In this document: positions 16,914 through 25,486 of the stretch, one piece after another
How positions within the stretch are numbered: position 1 is the stretch's first letter
How the letters are laid out: every line of letters starts with the position of its first letter
Assembly: GCA_934096025.1 (NCBI GenBank)
Contig: CAKOLP010000001.1
Coordinates: 1-34,631, forward strand
DNA: 34,631 nt
Reading direction: 5' to 3'
Source: an uncultured Bacilli bacterium
GTDB taxonomy: Bacteria > Bacillota_I > Bacilli_A > RF39 > UBA660
The notes under the pieces: model-generated
Seen by the model: the letters and a program-made list of their open reading frames with translations, nothing else
Databases searched by the model: none
Told to the model about the DNA's origin: nothing
Position numbers and translations under genes: made by a program

Positions 16914-17211
16914 CTTTACAACACCAACCTTTCCAATAATATCTGCGAGGATTAAATATAAAACTAAATATGTTTATTATAAATTGTAATACATTGTGAT
17001 AGTACATTACCGGCGTTACTAGAAAACCTGTAATTAATGCCGGCAATAGAATAACTATCATTTGTGGTAATGAGGCGTGTTGTATTAATATTAACAAAAG
17101 TACCGTAAGCCCACAGCCAAATCCAAATAGCATTAAATCCGTCGGTGTAAAAAAGCCTAAAATCAATTGGGACTTTTTAGCATTTGCTGGTATCAAATAG
17201 TTATTATTCAT
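16897..17211 (-). CDS. PrgI/VirB3-like inner-membrane protein
   Basis: The 104-residue protein has two adjacent membrane helices (about 25-45 and 49-70), a short amphipathic part and the ending FNPRRYYWKGWCCKDD; PrgI-family proteins typically end in a basic Y-x-W-K-G block. It is placed just before virB4, as in most Gram-positive transfer operons, where it ties VirB4 to the membrane. The ATG at 17211 is used rather than the one ten bases upstream, because that frame stops after five codons (ATGAAAAGGAATGAATAA). Confidence 0.85.
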   Translation of the reverse strand: MNNNYLIPANAKKSQLILGFFTPTDLMLFGFGCGLTVLLLILIQHASLPQMIVILLPALITGFLVTPVMYYHNVLQFIINIFSFIFNPRRYYWKGWCCKDDRDE

Positions 17212-17231
17212 TCCTTTTCATTCCTTTCATA

Positions 17232-19712
17232 TTATTTGCTATCGCCACCACTTTTATTGGCACGTGCAAGTTTTTCAAATTCGGCATCTATATCAATATT
17301 TCTATCTTTCATCAATGTAATTAAATTATCAAAGGCATCAAAAGCATCTTGACCTGATAATTCTGATAATGGCGTAGTTCCAGGCGGCATATATTTTTCA
17401 TATAATGCAGAAATAACTGCCACATTTTCTTGCAATAAGTTGTTAACATTGGTTTTAGAAGAAGCAATTTTACTCCACCGTTGATTATCTCCTCCGCCAA
17501 AACTAAGTTGGGCATTGTTTAACGCTTCATTAGCTAAGTAATCAGCCACTTTATCTTTAGCATCATTATATTGTGCTTGTAACTTGTTCATGTAGTCATT
17601 ATATTGTGCTTGACTATTAATTACTATATCATTTCCATTAAAGTCTTTTACAGTTTTACCATTGACAGCGGCAAATGAAATAGTATTTAATTCCATTTCC
17701 ATATCGCCTAAAGATCTTACACATGGACTACCAGCTGAGGCAACAATACTTGCATTGTGAGCAACTGAGTTTAACATTTCATCTCTATGGGTTGCTTGGT
17801 AATTCACTTGCTTATTATTAATATCTGCTTGCATTTTATTGAAGCCGTCTTCTTGGAAAGCATAAGTTTTTAGATATTTTTTCAAATTTCTTTCAGATGT
17901 TGATAATTGATTTTTTAAATTTGCTAAATAATTTGAATAATCTAACTCACTATTAATAGCTATTTCATTACCGTTGAAGTCTCTAACTTTTTTACCAATG
18001 ATATCTTGAACATTACTTTTTCTCATTATATCTAAATGTTCATGCATAGCATCTAAAGACATATTAGGTCCCCCAGATGCTAAAACTAGTGCAGCGTTTT
18101 GACTAACTGCTTCCCGAGTTATTAAATCATCAACAACATTTCCTATCTTATCGTCTTCATTCAAGAATTTTTTATATGAATCTCTTTCGCTTTGCAAAGC
18201 ACTGTAGGAAGCATCAATGCCTAGATATGACTTAACAGCATCAGCTCTATCTCCCGCTGCATTCCATACTAAATTACTGGCATTTTGAAGCATTCCCATA
18301 GCTCCTGGAACGTATTTACCTGAAGCTTTATATCTTGCCCAATTTTCAGCTCTATTTCCACGTGCTTCTGTTGCAGCATCAACAGCTCCTCCTGCAGCTT
18401 TACGAACATCTGAAAAGTTTTTAGCTCCCCTTGCTCTATTTCCACCTCTAATAAAACCAGAAGCAGCACCAGCTCCAGCAGATAATACACCGCCCACTAT
18501 AGCTTTGCCTTTATTTCCAAGGCCTTTAGCCTCTTTAACTTTCTTTCCTGCAGCTACAGCATTTCTTGCTAAAGTTCCTGCAGCACCACCTACAGCACTA
18601 GCTGCAAGCAATCCACCACCAGCAGCAAGTTTTTCTCTTAAACCAAGTTTCATACCACCAGTATCAAGACCGAATAAATCGCCAAGAAGTTTAGGTATTT
18701 GTTTTATAAACATAACTACAGCCATAATTAAAATTGCTCGTACAAAAGTCGGTTGTAAAAAACCACTAAGTCCACCACTTTCACTTATTGTAGCTAGTGC
18801 TTCACTATTAACTATTATATTTATCATTTTTATACCAAAAGCTATAGCTCCGATTCTAATAAAGACTTCAACAAACAAGCTTATTATTTGTTTTACCCAT
18901 TTAGAAAATACGTCTTTAAGCTTTCCTCCTGGAACAACACGACAAACCACTGGTATCGGAGCAATTATTTGATAAAAAGCTAATTTTATCGTTCTTAGAG
19001 CCATATCAAAACAGAAGTTAAGAAGTACATATAATACAAATCCTCCAGCTATTGTTGATATTGGCCAGTAGTAATTAAGTTTACTATTATCATCATTCAA
19101 TTCTTTAGCTAGTTTTCCGTATTGCCCAAATGATGCACCATTATAAACTCTTGTATCAATACTTTTTAATGTATCATCGCCCGATCCTATACTTTCTGTA
19201 CACTCATCAGAAGCATCTAAAATATTTTCCGAACAACCGTCTTCTCCTAATTTAGGACTAAAAAATGCTCTAAATGTATAAAAAGCTATATCATTACCGC
19301 CTTTATTAATCAAGTCTTCTTCATTGCCATTTGTAGTATTGTCACTTAAAATAATCTTTGTTATCGTGCCTTGATTTAATAAAGCACTTTGAACATTAAA
19401 TACAAATCCAAAAATTGTTGGCAATACTGCCAAAATTACTAAAGAAACTACTACATTTTGGATAAGCTTAGGAAACGAACTTTCTCCCTTAGCAAAATTA
19501 TCCGGATTTATAACAGCCTTTAAAAGTGAATATGCTAGCACAAATAGCATTACTAAACCAATAACTATATATACTCTATTAGCTAAGTCTGTATATTCAT
19601 CCATTCCAAATAAATTGATTTTTGTTAAAGCAATAAAAATCTCATAAATATAACGAACAAAATTATATATTACACCATCTAACCACAACAAAAATTTATA
19701 AATAATATCCAT
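17232..19712 (-). CDS. VirB6/TrbL-like polytopic channel protein with a long duplicated cytoplasmic tail
   Basis: Six or so membrane helices lie in the first 345 residues (about 47-66, 88-108, 218-239, 241-258, 275-300, 322-340), with a large Cys-containing loop between the second and third. FYQIIAPIPVVCRVVPGG is typical of VirB6/TrbL. After residue 360 the protein turns into an Ala/Gly-rich segment, then a charged helical tail of about 330 residues. That tail has two related units, about 536-620 and 650-732, aligned on GKKVRDFNGNEIAINS and GKTVKDFNGNDIVINS. VirB6 forms part of the inner-membrane channel; the repeated tail is unexplained. Confidence 0.85.
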   Translation of the reverse strand: MDIIYKFLLWLDGVIYNFVRYIYEIFIALTKINLFGMDEYTDLANRVYIVIGLVMLFVLAYSLLKAVINPDNFAKGESSFPKLIQNVVVSLVILAVLPTIFGFVFNVQSALLNQGTITKIILSDNTTNGNEEDLINKGGNDIAFYTFRAFFSPKLGEDGCSENILDASDECTESIGSGDDTLKSIDTRVYNGASFGQYGKLAKELNDDNSKLNYYWPISTIAGGFVLYVLLNFCFDMALRTIKLAFYQIIAPIPVVCRVVPGGKLKDVFSKWVKQIISLFVEVFIRIGAIAFGIKMINIIVNSEALATISESGGLSGFLQPTFVRAILIMAVVMFIKQIPKLLGDLFGLDTGGMKLGLREKLAAGGGLLAASAVGGAAGTLARNAVAAGKKVKEAKGLGNKGKAIVGGVLSAGAGAASGFIRGGNRARGAKNFSDVRKAAGGAVDAATEARGNRAENWARYKASGKYVPGAMGMLQNASNLVWNAAGDRADAVKSYLGIDASYSALQSERDSYKKFLNEDDKIGNVVDDLITREAVSQNAALVLASGGPNMSLDAMHEHLDIMRKSNVQDIIGKKVRDFNGNEIAINSELDYSNYLANLKNQLSTSERNLKKYLKTYAFQEDGFNKMQADINNKQVNYQATHRDEMLNSVAHNASIVASAGSPCVRSLGDMEMELNTISFAAVNGKTVKDFNGNDIVINSQAQYNDYMNKLQAQYNDAKDKVADYLANEALNNAQLSFGGGDNQRWSKIASSKTNVNNLLQENVAVISALYEKYMPPGTTPLSELSGQDAFDAFDNLITLMKDRNIDIDAEFEKLARANKSGGDSK

Positions 19713-19724
19713 AATTTAATCCCC

Positions 19725-20174
19725 CTAACTTATGTTGCAGGTACCATAGATACCAAACAATTCCATTAGCAATTCGACTATAATTGGCAAAAAGAAAATT
19801 AATACACAATAAATAAATCTTTTTATAGCTTTACTTCCTGCCTTTTTAATAGCATCCTTATCATTAGCTACTATAGCTTTCATAAAGTCTAATGTGACAA
19901 ATACAAAAAGAGCTATAATAGCGGCATATTTCATAATATCCAAAATTCGTTGAAGCCAATATGCCGGAGTACTATCTATGTCTGGGTCACCTAAATAGCT
20001 TTCACAATTATTTTCCATTGGCATAATACCATAGTTTTTTACAGTCATTATTTCTATTAATTCATCATTTCTATAAGATACCGCATTAACATCCTTTATA
20101 TTAAACGAAAAAAAGAATAGAAAAGTGAAACACAAAAACAAGAATTTATTAAAATTTTTATTCACTTTAATCAC
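19725..20174 (-). CDS. VirB2-like pilin or small membrane subunit of the secretion system
   Basis: The start is GTG at 20174, with AGGA seven bases upstream. A signal peptide with cleavage likely after VNA (residue 32) is followed by a short Cys-containing region, then two hydrophobic helices (about 80-100 and 117-138) separated by a basic loop ANDKDAIKKAGSKAIKR. Signal peptide plus two helices with a positive loop is the VirB2/TrbC prepilin layout, and the first position before the VirB6-like gene agrees. The pair C57 and C146 could form a disulfide, although this is inference. It is the first gene after the operon promoter. Confidence 0.75.
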   Translation of the reverse strand: MIKVNKNFNKFLFLCFTFLFFFSFNIKDVNAVSYRNDELIEIMTVKNYGIMPMENNCESYLGDPDIDSTPAYWLQRILDIMKYAAIIALFVFVTLDFMKAIVANDKDAIKKAGSKAIKRFIYCVLIFFLPIIVELLMELFGIYGTCNIS

Positions 20175-20202
20175 TCCAATTTCCTAAAAAAATTCTAACT
20201 AG

Positions 20203-20232
20203 ATTTTACCATAAGTATGGTATTTTAGTCAA
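20203..20232 (-). promoter_or_regulatory. Promoter of the type IV secretion operon with an internal operator-like dyad
   Basis: On the minus strand TTGACT (20227-20232), 18 bp, TAAAAT (20203-20208). The spacer is almost entirely the dyad TACCATA-AG-TATGGTA (20207-20222, plus strand). A protein bound there would block polymerase. Confidence 0.7.
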
Positions 20233-20272
20233 TTTTTTATTTAACATGAAAAAAAGCAAGTTTAGCATATAA

Positions 20273-21532
20273 TTACTTTTTAAATTTTTTTAAAAATTTA
20301 TATGCTTTTAAGGCTTGCTTGTAGCTAAAATATACAAAGGGATTTATAACATAATCAAATTCTCCGATAAGCTCTATAATTTCTGGATTAAACCCTTTTT
20401 TTACTTCATAAATTCCATAATATGGATTATCTTTATCTAAGTTACCAGATATACCATAGAAATTTACATATTTTAATCCTTTGTCTAAAGAGTCTATTAT
20501 ATGAGCATTGTAATAAGCATACTTAGGATTAAATTCTTTATATAAAGCATTTGTTCCACTCATAAAAGTTATGCCCTCATCACCAATAAAAACTGACATT
20601 AATGCTCCGATATATATTTCATTATTGGTCTTTTTAAGAGATTTTGCTTCTTCTATTTCTTTTGTTAGTTTACTTATTTTGTTTTCTAGTTCTTGATAAT
20701 GTCTTTTAATTTTTTCGCCGATATTTATTTTTTTCATTTGAATTTTTAAATCAGAAAATTCTTTTTTAGCATTTTCTAAAGAATTATAAACATATTCATG
20801 ATATAATGACGTGTCAATATAAGTTATATATAAGGTAATATAGTCTTTTAGTAAAAGATACATTTTTTTGTAGTAGCTTGCAGGTCTTACAATAAAATTT
20901 TTAACTTTCCCTGTCTCTCTTAAAAGTTTGGTAAAAACTTCTATTTCTTTTTCATCTACTTTTTTTACTCTTACTCCCATATCTTTAGACTTAGTTATAT
21001 TTTTTTTAACACTTTTAGAAAAACTATTTAATGTATCATTATATGTTTCTTTTAGTTTGAATCGGCATAAGAATCGTGGTTGAAGTGTTTCAAAGTTTTG
21101 GGTTAGGCCTAGATGTTTAAACCCTATTTTTTTAAAATTATCTAATACAGTTTTTCCGTCTTCGGTAATTATATTGCCATTAGAATCCCTTGTGTTTAAG
21201 CAAATATTTGGGTCAACTTTTAAAAGAAAACCATGATTGTGTTTAACATATTTCACAACTTGCTCATGGAAAGACTTTAAAAGACTTAGATCATTTACAT
21301 CTAATAAATAACCTCGCGGAGAATAAAATAAACTAAGTTTTAAGGGCATCGTTTTTTCAAGTAACATAGTTACCCCGATTAACTTATCATTATCATAAAC
21401 ACCTAGTAAGTGATATTTCCATCCTGTTGCTTCTTTTAGTTTTCCCCAGGCTGGCAACTGATATATAGATATATATTCATTTTTCAAGGCAAAATCAAGG
21501 TAAGTTTTTTCTTCTAATACTTCCAATCTCAT
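20273..21532 (-). CDS. FemA/MurM-like aminoacyltransferase (second of a pair)
   Basis: The protein has the FemABX layout: two GNAT-like halves, with IYQLPAWGKLKEATGWKYHLLGVYDNDKLIGVTMLLEK near the N-terminus, FYSPRGYLLD (about 89-98) and a C-terminal block YYNAHIIDSLDKGLKYVNFYGISGNLDKDNPYYGIYEVKKGFNPEIIELIGEFDYVINP. A coiled helical arm lies at about 247-305. These enzymes add amino acids from aminoacyl-tRNA to the peptidoglycan stem to build cross-bridges. The start overlaps the stop of the related gene upstream by four bases, so both are made together; pairs such as FemA/FemB and MurM/MurN add successive residues. Confidence 0.9.
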   Translation of the reverse strand: MRLEVLEEKTYLDFALKNEYISIYQLPAWGKLKEATGWKYHLLGVYDNDKLIGVTMLLEKTMPLKLSLFYSPRGYLLDVNDLSLLKSFHEQVVKYVKHNHGFLLKVDPNICLNTRDSNGNIITEDGKTVLDNFKKIGFKHLGLTQNFETLQPRFLCRFKLKETYNDTLNSFSKSVKKNITKSKDMGVRVKKVDEKEIEVFTKLLRETGKVKNFIVRPASYYKKMYLLLKDYITLYITYIDTSLYHEYVYNSLENAKKEFSDLKIQMKKINIGEKIKRHYQELENKISKLTKEIEEAKSLKKTNNEIYIGALMSVFIGDEGITFMSGTNALYKEFNPKYAYYNAHIIDSLDKGLKYVNFYGISGNLDKDNPYYGIYEVKKGFNPEIIELIGEFDYVINPFVYFSYKQALKAYKFLKKFKK

Positions 21533-22752
21533 CTTTTTCTCCGTAGTCTTCTATAAATTTTTAACATACTAGGCAGTAATTTATACATTAGTTTATTATT
21601 TACTAAATCAAATTCTCCGATAAATTCAATATATTCGTCCCCGAACTTTTTCTTAAAATCATGTAATTTTGCCAGATTTTTATAAATCGTATGTGGATCT
21701 CCCGGCGTTCCAAAAAGATCAAAAAACTCATAACCTCTATTATATGCATCTTTAATTGCTTCATAATAACTTCTTGTTACAGCAAATGTAAGATTCGCTA
21801 TATCATCACTACCAATGTAAAGACTCCAACATCTATTATTAGTATAAGTACATATTAGGGAGCAAACAACTAATTCTTTTTTAGGTAGGTTTCTAAATGC
21901 TTCTTTTTCCTTTTCTAGTCTAGCAATCTTATTTTTTATGTCTGCTTCTTTTTTCTTAGATTTACTTAAAGATTTTCTTAGTTCATTTATTTCTTTGTCA
22001 ATGTCTTCTAATAGCTTGCTAGGATTTAAACTTATATTAAAATATTTCATTGCCCCTTGCATTTCTTGAGTAAAATATTCATAATACTTTAAGCTATGTG
22101 GGTCAAAACCGTCTTTACTACTGTTAGATTGTAAAAGTTGGTAAAATTCTTCTATCCTATCTTCATTATCTATTTTTAAATTATAGTTTTCACTTCTTTT
22201 AATTCCTTTTAAAAATGACTTACTAAAAGCTTGTTCTATTTCTTCCCAAGGTCTTTGCAAATTTATTCTAAATGTGTAACGAGGTTGATTTCCCTCATAT
22301 AACTTATAAAAGCCTGTATGTTTGTATCCTAGACTTAACATATAATTATAAAGTTCATAATTATTTTCTCCGTTTTCTTTAGGCAAGCCATTTTCATCAA
22401 TATCTTGATACTTAATATCTGGATCAAACTTAATATATATAATTTTATTATCTTTTGAATACTTTTTTAGTTGTTCAGTAATTTCTTTAATAAGTTCATA
22501 ATTAGAATAATCTAACAAAAATCCCCGTGGTGCATAACCATAACTATAACCTAAGGGTGTTTTTTTAAGTAAAATCAAGCAAGTAGCTACTAAGTTTCCG
22601 AATTCATCTTCCAAACCAACATACTTGGGAATTTGATTTTTGGCTTTTTCGCAAAATTGCCCCCATTCATAACTTTGTAAAAAATGTGATTTTGGATGAT
22701 TATCTACAAATTCTTTATATTTATCTTTATTAATATTTTCTATAAATTTCAT
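21529..22752 (-). CDS. FemA/MurM-like aminoacyltransferase (first of a pair)
   Basis: It is a paralogue of the next gene. SHFLQSYEWGQFCEKAKNQIPKYVGLEDEFGNLVATCLILLKKTPLGYSYGYAPRGFLLDY (22-81) is the FemABX N-terminal signature, and YYEAIKDAYNRGYEFFDLFGTPGDPHTIYKNLAKLHDFKKKFGDEYIEFIGEFDLVNN is the C-terminal one. A charged coiled arm (about 240-295) is shared with FemA. It has its own promoter (22776-22804) and AGGAG before the ATG. Which amino acids the pair adds cannot be predicted from sequence alone. Confidence 0.9.
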   Translation of the reverse strand: MKFIENINKDKYKEFVDNHPKSHFLQSYEWGQFCEKAKNQIPKYVGLEDEFGNLVATCLILLKKTPLGYSYGYAPRGFLLDYSNYELIKEITEQLKKYSKDNKIIYIKFDPDIKYQDIDENGLPKENGENNYELYNYMLSLGYKHTGFYKLYEGNQPRYTFRINLQRPWEEIEQAFSKSFLKGIKRSENYNLKIDNEDRIEEFYQLLQSNSSKDGFDPHSLKYYEYFTQEMQGAMKYFNISLNPSKLLEDIDKEINELRKSLSKSKKKEADIKNKIARLEKEKEAFRNLPKKELVVCSLICTYTNNRCWSLYIGSDDIANLTFAVTRSYYEAIKDAYNRGYEFFDLFGTPGDPHTIYKNLAKLHDFKKKFGDEYIEFIGEFDLVNNKLMYKLLPSMLKIYRRLRRKR

Positions 22753-22775
22753 AAGTGATTCTCCTATCTATAAAA

Positions 22776-22804
22776 AGTTTATCACATCATATTATTTTTA
22801 ACAA
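22776..22804 (-). promoter_or_regulatory. Promoter for the FemA-like pair
   Basis: On the minus strand TTGTTA (22799-22804), 17 bp, TAAACT (22776-22781), 23 bases before the start codon. Confidence 0.5.
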
Positions 22805-22844
22805 CATACTCTACATTTAGTTTGACAAATATATATTAATTAAT

Positions 22845-22876
22845 ACAAAAAATAGAAAATATTACTACTTTCTATT
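22845..22876 (-). terminator. Intrinsic terminator after the anchored-protein pair
   Basis: On the minus strand AATAGAAA (22869-22876) pairs with TTTCTATT (22851-22858) and is followed by T bases. The hairpin includes the TAG stop at 22872. The stem is all A-T except one pair. Confidence 0.5.
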
Positions 22877-23519
22877 GTGTTATTTTTTGTCCGTCTTTAG
22901 TTATAATTGTATACGAAGAATTGCAAGTATATCCCTCGATACACCCAGTTACAGGCTCATACTCTAAAATATCTTCAACTTTATAATTTTTAAAATCATT
23001 ATCTAAATCAAAATTAATTTCTCCATTATTCCCAAAATAAACACTGTACACTTTTCCGTCTTCGGTTATAGCTAAAATATTAAAGTCTACAGAAGAAGAT
23101 ATGGTGTTAGTTCCTTTAATTCGTTTAATGTTTTTAATTTCTGTATATTTTTCTAGCTTGGGTTCTTCTTTAGAAATTGTTGGTAAATCCATAGTATAAT
23201 CATAAATGTTTTCTGTTATTGGTAAAAACTTACATTTGTAATATAAATAACCGTCTTCCACTAAAAATAGTTGTAATCTTAATTTTTCCGTAGGACTAGA
23301 ATCATATGATTTATCTATGGCATATGCAAACTTATCATTTACACTAATTGTTTCACTTTGTTTATTGTTTGTTATATCCTTGGGTTTATCCTCTACTTTG
23401 TTTGTATCTTCTGGTTTATTTAATACTTTATCATAAAATATATACCCACCTAAGCAAATACTTAAAATTATTAATGCTACACTTAAAATTATTAAACCTA
23501 TACTATTTTTGCTTTCCAT
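22872..23519 (-). CDS. Anchored extracellular protein of unknown function, paralogous anchor with the upstream gene
   Basis: Residues 1-42 form a short cytoplasmic start, a membrane helix (about 8-29) and KVLNKPEDTNKVEDK, almost identical to the neighbour's. The rest (about 45-215) is an external domain without a family I recognise; it includes a Cys pair near the end (VTGCIEGYTCNSS). A strong ribosome site, AGGAGGAAGTT, precedes the ATG. It follows the neighbour by 13 bases and is the last gene before a terminator. Confidence 0.7.
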   Translation of the reverse strand: MESKNSIGLIILSVALIILSICLGGYIFYDKVLNKPEDTNKVEDKPKDITNNKQSETISVNDKFAYAIDKSYDSSPTEKLRLQLFLVEDGYLYYKCKFLPITENIYDYTMDLPTISKEEPKLEKYTEIKNIKRIKGTNTISSSVDFNILAITEDGKVYSVYFGNNGEINFDLDNDFKNYKVEDILEYEPVTGCIEGYTCNSSYTIITKDGQKITQ

Positions 23520-23532
23520 AACTTCCTCCTAC
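23401..23532. repeat. 132-bp direct repeat, copy A
   Basis: Matches 24071-24202 in the same orientation with nine differences that I count and no gaps. It covers the ribosome site and anchor-coding region of both genes. Confidence 0.9.
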
Positions 23533-24189
23533 CTAAATTGTAAATTGTTCATAATATATATGATTATCTTTAACACCTAAAACTAAATTAGCTTTTAGGT
23601 CTTTTGTTTTATTATTTTTATCTTTAATCGTTACTATAGTTTTATATTTATTGTTTTCTTTTTTTACTTCTGAATCTAAACTATAAGTATATTGGTTACT
23701 TCCAAAGCCGTCACCAGTATCATATGCTTTATAATAAACGTTATTTTCATAGTTTATTTTTTCTAAGCTTACATTAAAGTAATTTGTAAATTTTGTGTAA
23801 TCTGCTTCGGTCATAACTCGTGTACTATAAAGTGGATTAATATCTATTTCATCATATTTTATATTATACATACATGACATTAAGTAAGGCGCCATTTGTT
23901 CTAATAAATCGTTATTTGATACGTCAAGATAATCAGTACTCAAATAAAAACATTTATCTTCTAATGAGACATTACTAGTGTTTAAAGCAGATATAAAATC
24001 ATTTAATTCATTTTTAATTAAAGATAGGTTGTCATCTTGTCTGTTATTTTCTTGTTTATCTTCAATCCTGTTTGTATCTACAGGTTTATTTAATACTTTA
24101 TCATAAAATATATACCCACCTAAGCATATACTTAAAATTATTAATGCTACACTTAATACTATTAAGACTGTACTATTTTTGTTTTCCAT
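23533..24189 (-). CDS. Anchored extracellular protein of unknown function
   Basis: The first 42 residues, including the helix LIVLSVALIILSICLGGYIFY, match the next gene almost exactly. After RIEDKQENNRQDD the external part (about 55-218) is unrelated by eye to the neighbour's; it holds two cysteines (C79 and C107) that could pair, and ends in a β-rich segment. I see no catalytic motif. The ribosome site AGGAGGAAGTT is identical to the neighbour's. The pair may be small surface receptors or lipoprotein-like stress proteins, but function is unknown. Confidence 0.7.
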   Translation of the reverse strand: MENKNSTVLIVLSVALIILSICLGGYIFYDKVLNKPVDTNRIEDKQENNRQDDNLSLIKNELNDFISALNTSNVSLEDKCFYLSTDYLDVSNNDLLEQMAPYLMSCMYNIKYDEIDINPLYSTRVMTEADYTKFTNYFNVSLEKINYENNVYYKAYDTGDGFGSNQYTYSLDSEVKKENNKYKTIVTIKDKNNKTKDLKANLVLGVKDNHIYYEQFTI

Positions 24190-24202
24190 AACTTCCTCCT
24201 AC
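24071..24202. repeat. 132-bp direct repeat, copy B
   Basis: Partner of 23401-23532. Outside this block the two genes show no clear similarity, which suggests copying of the anchor and translation signal onto a different external domain. Confidence 0.9.
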
Positions 24203-24233
24203 TTTACTGTATTCTAATTATAACATGGGATTT

Positions 24234-24830
24234 TTAAATATTATAATAAATCTTTTTGAAAATTAAGTTTATATCCGAAAATTTTACATTTGAAGCTGCT
24301 AATCCCCCTAGAACTTCTACATTAACACTGTATTTAGTATCTTCTTCTATTCTTAATAAAATGGTTTGATAAAAATGCATTATTTTGCCCTCGCCTTGTT
24401 CTAGTTTAAAATACAAATCTTTTACAGAAGTTTGGTTTTCATCTTGTAAATAGACTACTCCGCCATGGGCATTATCGGCGCCACTTATAAATGCCGTTAG
24501 GGTTATTTCATATATGCCCGGTTTAATTAAAACTTCATTATCATTTACTATTTCAAAATAAGCACTAGTATTTGGAATTAGCCAAGGCTCATTAATAATT
24601 AAAGCTCCCTCATTTGTGGTATCTAGAAAACTTGTGTAAAACATACTTTCTGTTGAAGCCGGAAAATTAATGGCATCACGACCTGGATCTCCTTTTGGAC
24701 CTTGCTCTCCTTGAAGCCCTATAGGACCTTGTGGGCCAGTCGGACCAACAAGAGTACAGATTAAACCTAAATCGAGTAATTCTTTTCTTAAATTTTGTTT
24801 TTCTTTTATTTTATTACAAAGATTTTGCAT
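24234..24830 (-). CDS. Collagen-like surface protein with C-terminal TNF/C1q-like domain
   Basis: Order: a short helical head with Cys (CNKIKEKQNLRKELLDLGLIC), a Gly-X-Y stretch at 29-52 (GPTGPQGPIGLQGEQGPKGDPG), then a β-rich domain of about 140 residues (PGIYEITLTAFISGA, GGVVYLQDEN, FYQTILLRIEE, DINLIFKKI) like the C-terminal trimerisation domain of BclA-type proteins. No signal peptide is present, as is common for spore-coat or exosporium collagen-like proteins, although no spore genes are seen here. GGTGAT lies just upstream of the ATG. The head is shared with the protein from 26400. Confidence 0.85.
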   Translation of the reverse strand: MQNLCNKIKEKQNLRKELLDLGLICTLVGPTGPQGPIGLQGEQGPKGDPGRDAINFPASTESMFYTSFLDTTNEGALIINEPWLIPNTSAYFEIVNDNEVLIKPGIYEITLTAFISGADNAHGGVVYLQDENQTSVKDLYFKLEQGEGKIMHFYQTILLRIEEDTKYSVNVEVLGGLAASNVKFSDINLIFKKIYYNI

Positions 24831-24874
24831 TATATCACCTAATGTTAATATATGTTTTATTTAAAATATTGCCA

Positions 24875-24903
24875 TTTACTTTAATATTATGATTTGATAC
24901 AAT
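24875..24903 (+). promoter_or_regulatory. Promoter for the LemA-like gene
   Basis: TTTACT (24875-24880), 17 bp, TACAAT (24898-24903). The GTG start is at 24921, so the leader would be only about ten bases. Confidence 0.45.
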
Positions 24904-24920
24904 TAGAATGGTGAAGATAA

Positions 24921-25460
24921 GTGAATTTATTGGAAGTAGTATTAGTAATCATAATTATTTTAGGGATATTAGCTATTATATATACAGTGCTTTATAATAA
25001 TTTAGTTAGTTATAAGTTTAAAATAGAAAAAGCTGAGGGAATTATAGATGAAAATTTACGAGAAAAATATGATTCTATTTGTATCCTTAATAATATGATT
25101 AAAAAAGTAATTCCTAAGAAAGATTATTTAAAAGAATATATTGATCTTAAAAATAAAAGAATAAGTAATTATGATTTAGATAGAAAGTTAACTGAAGCTT
25201 TTAATATTATTATAGATGTTAAAAATGACTATAATGAATTAGATAATAAAGAATTTAATAATGAAATAAAAAAGATTAATCGTATAAATGTTACTTTAAC
25301 TTCTTGTAAAACTTATTATAATAAGAATACCGGGGAGCTAAATCAATTAATAAAGAAAATACCATCTAATATTGTAGCTAAGATAAACGGCTATAAGATT
25401 AAACCTTTTTTTGACGGGAAAAATATGCAAGATGCTGTTATAGATGACTTTAAGCTTTAA
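24921..25460 (+). CDS. LemA-family membrane protein
   Basis: The start is GTG with GGTGA upstream. One membrane helix (about 4-26) is followed by the LemA coiled four-helix body: YNNLVSYKFKIEKAEGIIDENLREKYDSI, then LTEAFNIIIDVKNDYNELDNKEFNNEI, then NVTLTSCKTYYNKNTGELNQLIKKIPSNIVAKINGYKIKPFF. The last block is the strongest signature (N-x-L-I-x-x-x-P-S-N-x-V-A). LemA proteins are inner-membrane or surface proteins of unclear function. It stands between collagen-like genes but has its own promoter and terminator. Confidence 0.85.
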   Translation: MNLLEVVLVIIIILGILAIIYTVLYNNLVSYKFKIEKAEGIIDENLREKYDSICILNNMIKKVIPKKDYLKEYIDLKNKRISNYDLDRKLTEAFNIIIDVKNDYNELDNKEFNNEIKKINRINVTLTSCKTYYNKNTGELNQLIKKIPSNIVAKINGYKIKPFFDGKNMQDAVIDDFKL

Positions 25461-25486
25461 AAAAATCCTACATGTGGATTTTTTTT
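25459..25486. terminator. Bidirectional intrinsic terminator
   Basis: AAAAAAATCC-TACATGT-GGATTTTTTTT. It ends the LemA-like gene on the plus strand and the collagen-like gene on the minus strand, whose TAG stop overlaps the edge of the loop. Confidence 0.85.

Noticed and set aside
18505..18972. 155-codon plus-strand frame opposite the VirB6-like gene
   Set aside because: It is antisense to an Ala/Gly-rich coding stretch, has Pro/Ala/Ser-rich composition as expected of a shadow, and no ribosome site.
20248..20262. Terminator after the FemA-like pair
   Set aside because: There is a run of T on the minus strand, but the only hairpin before it (GCTAAACTTGC) is too weak to call.
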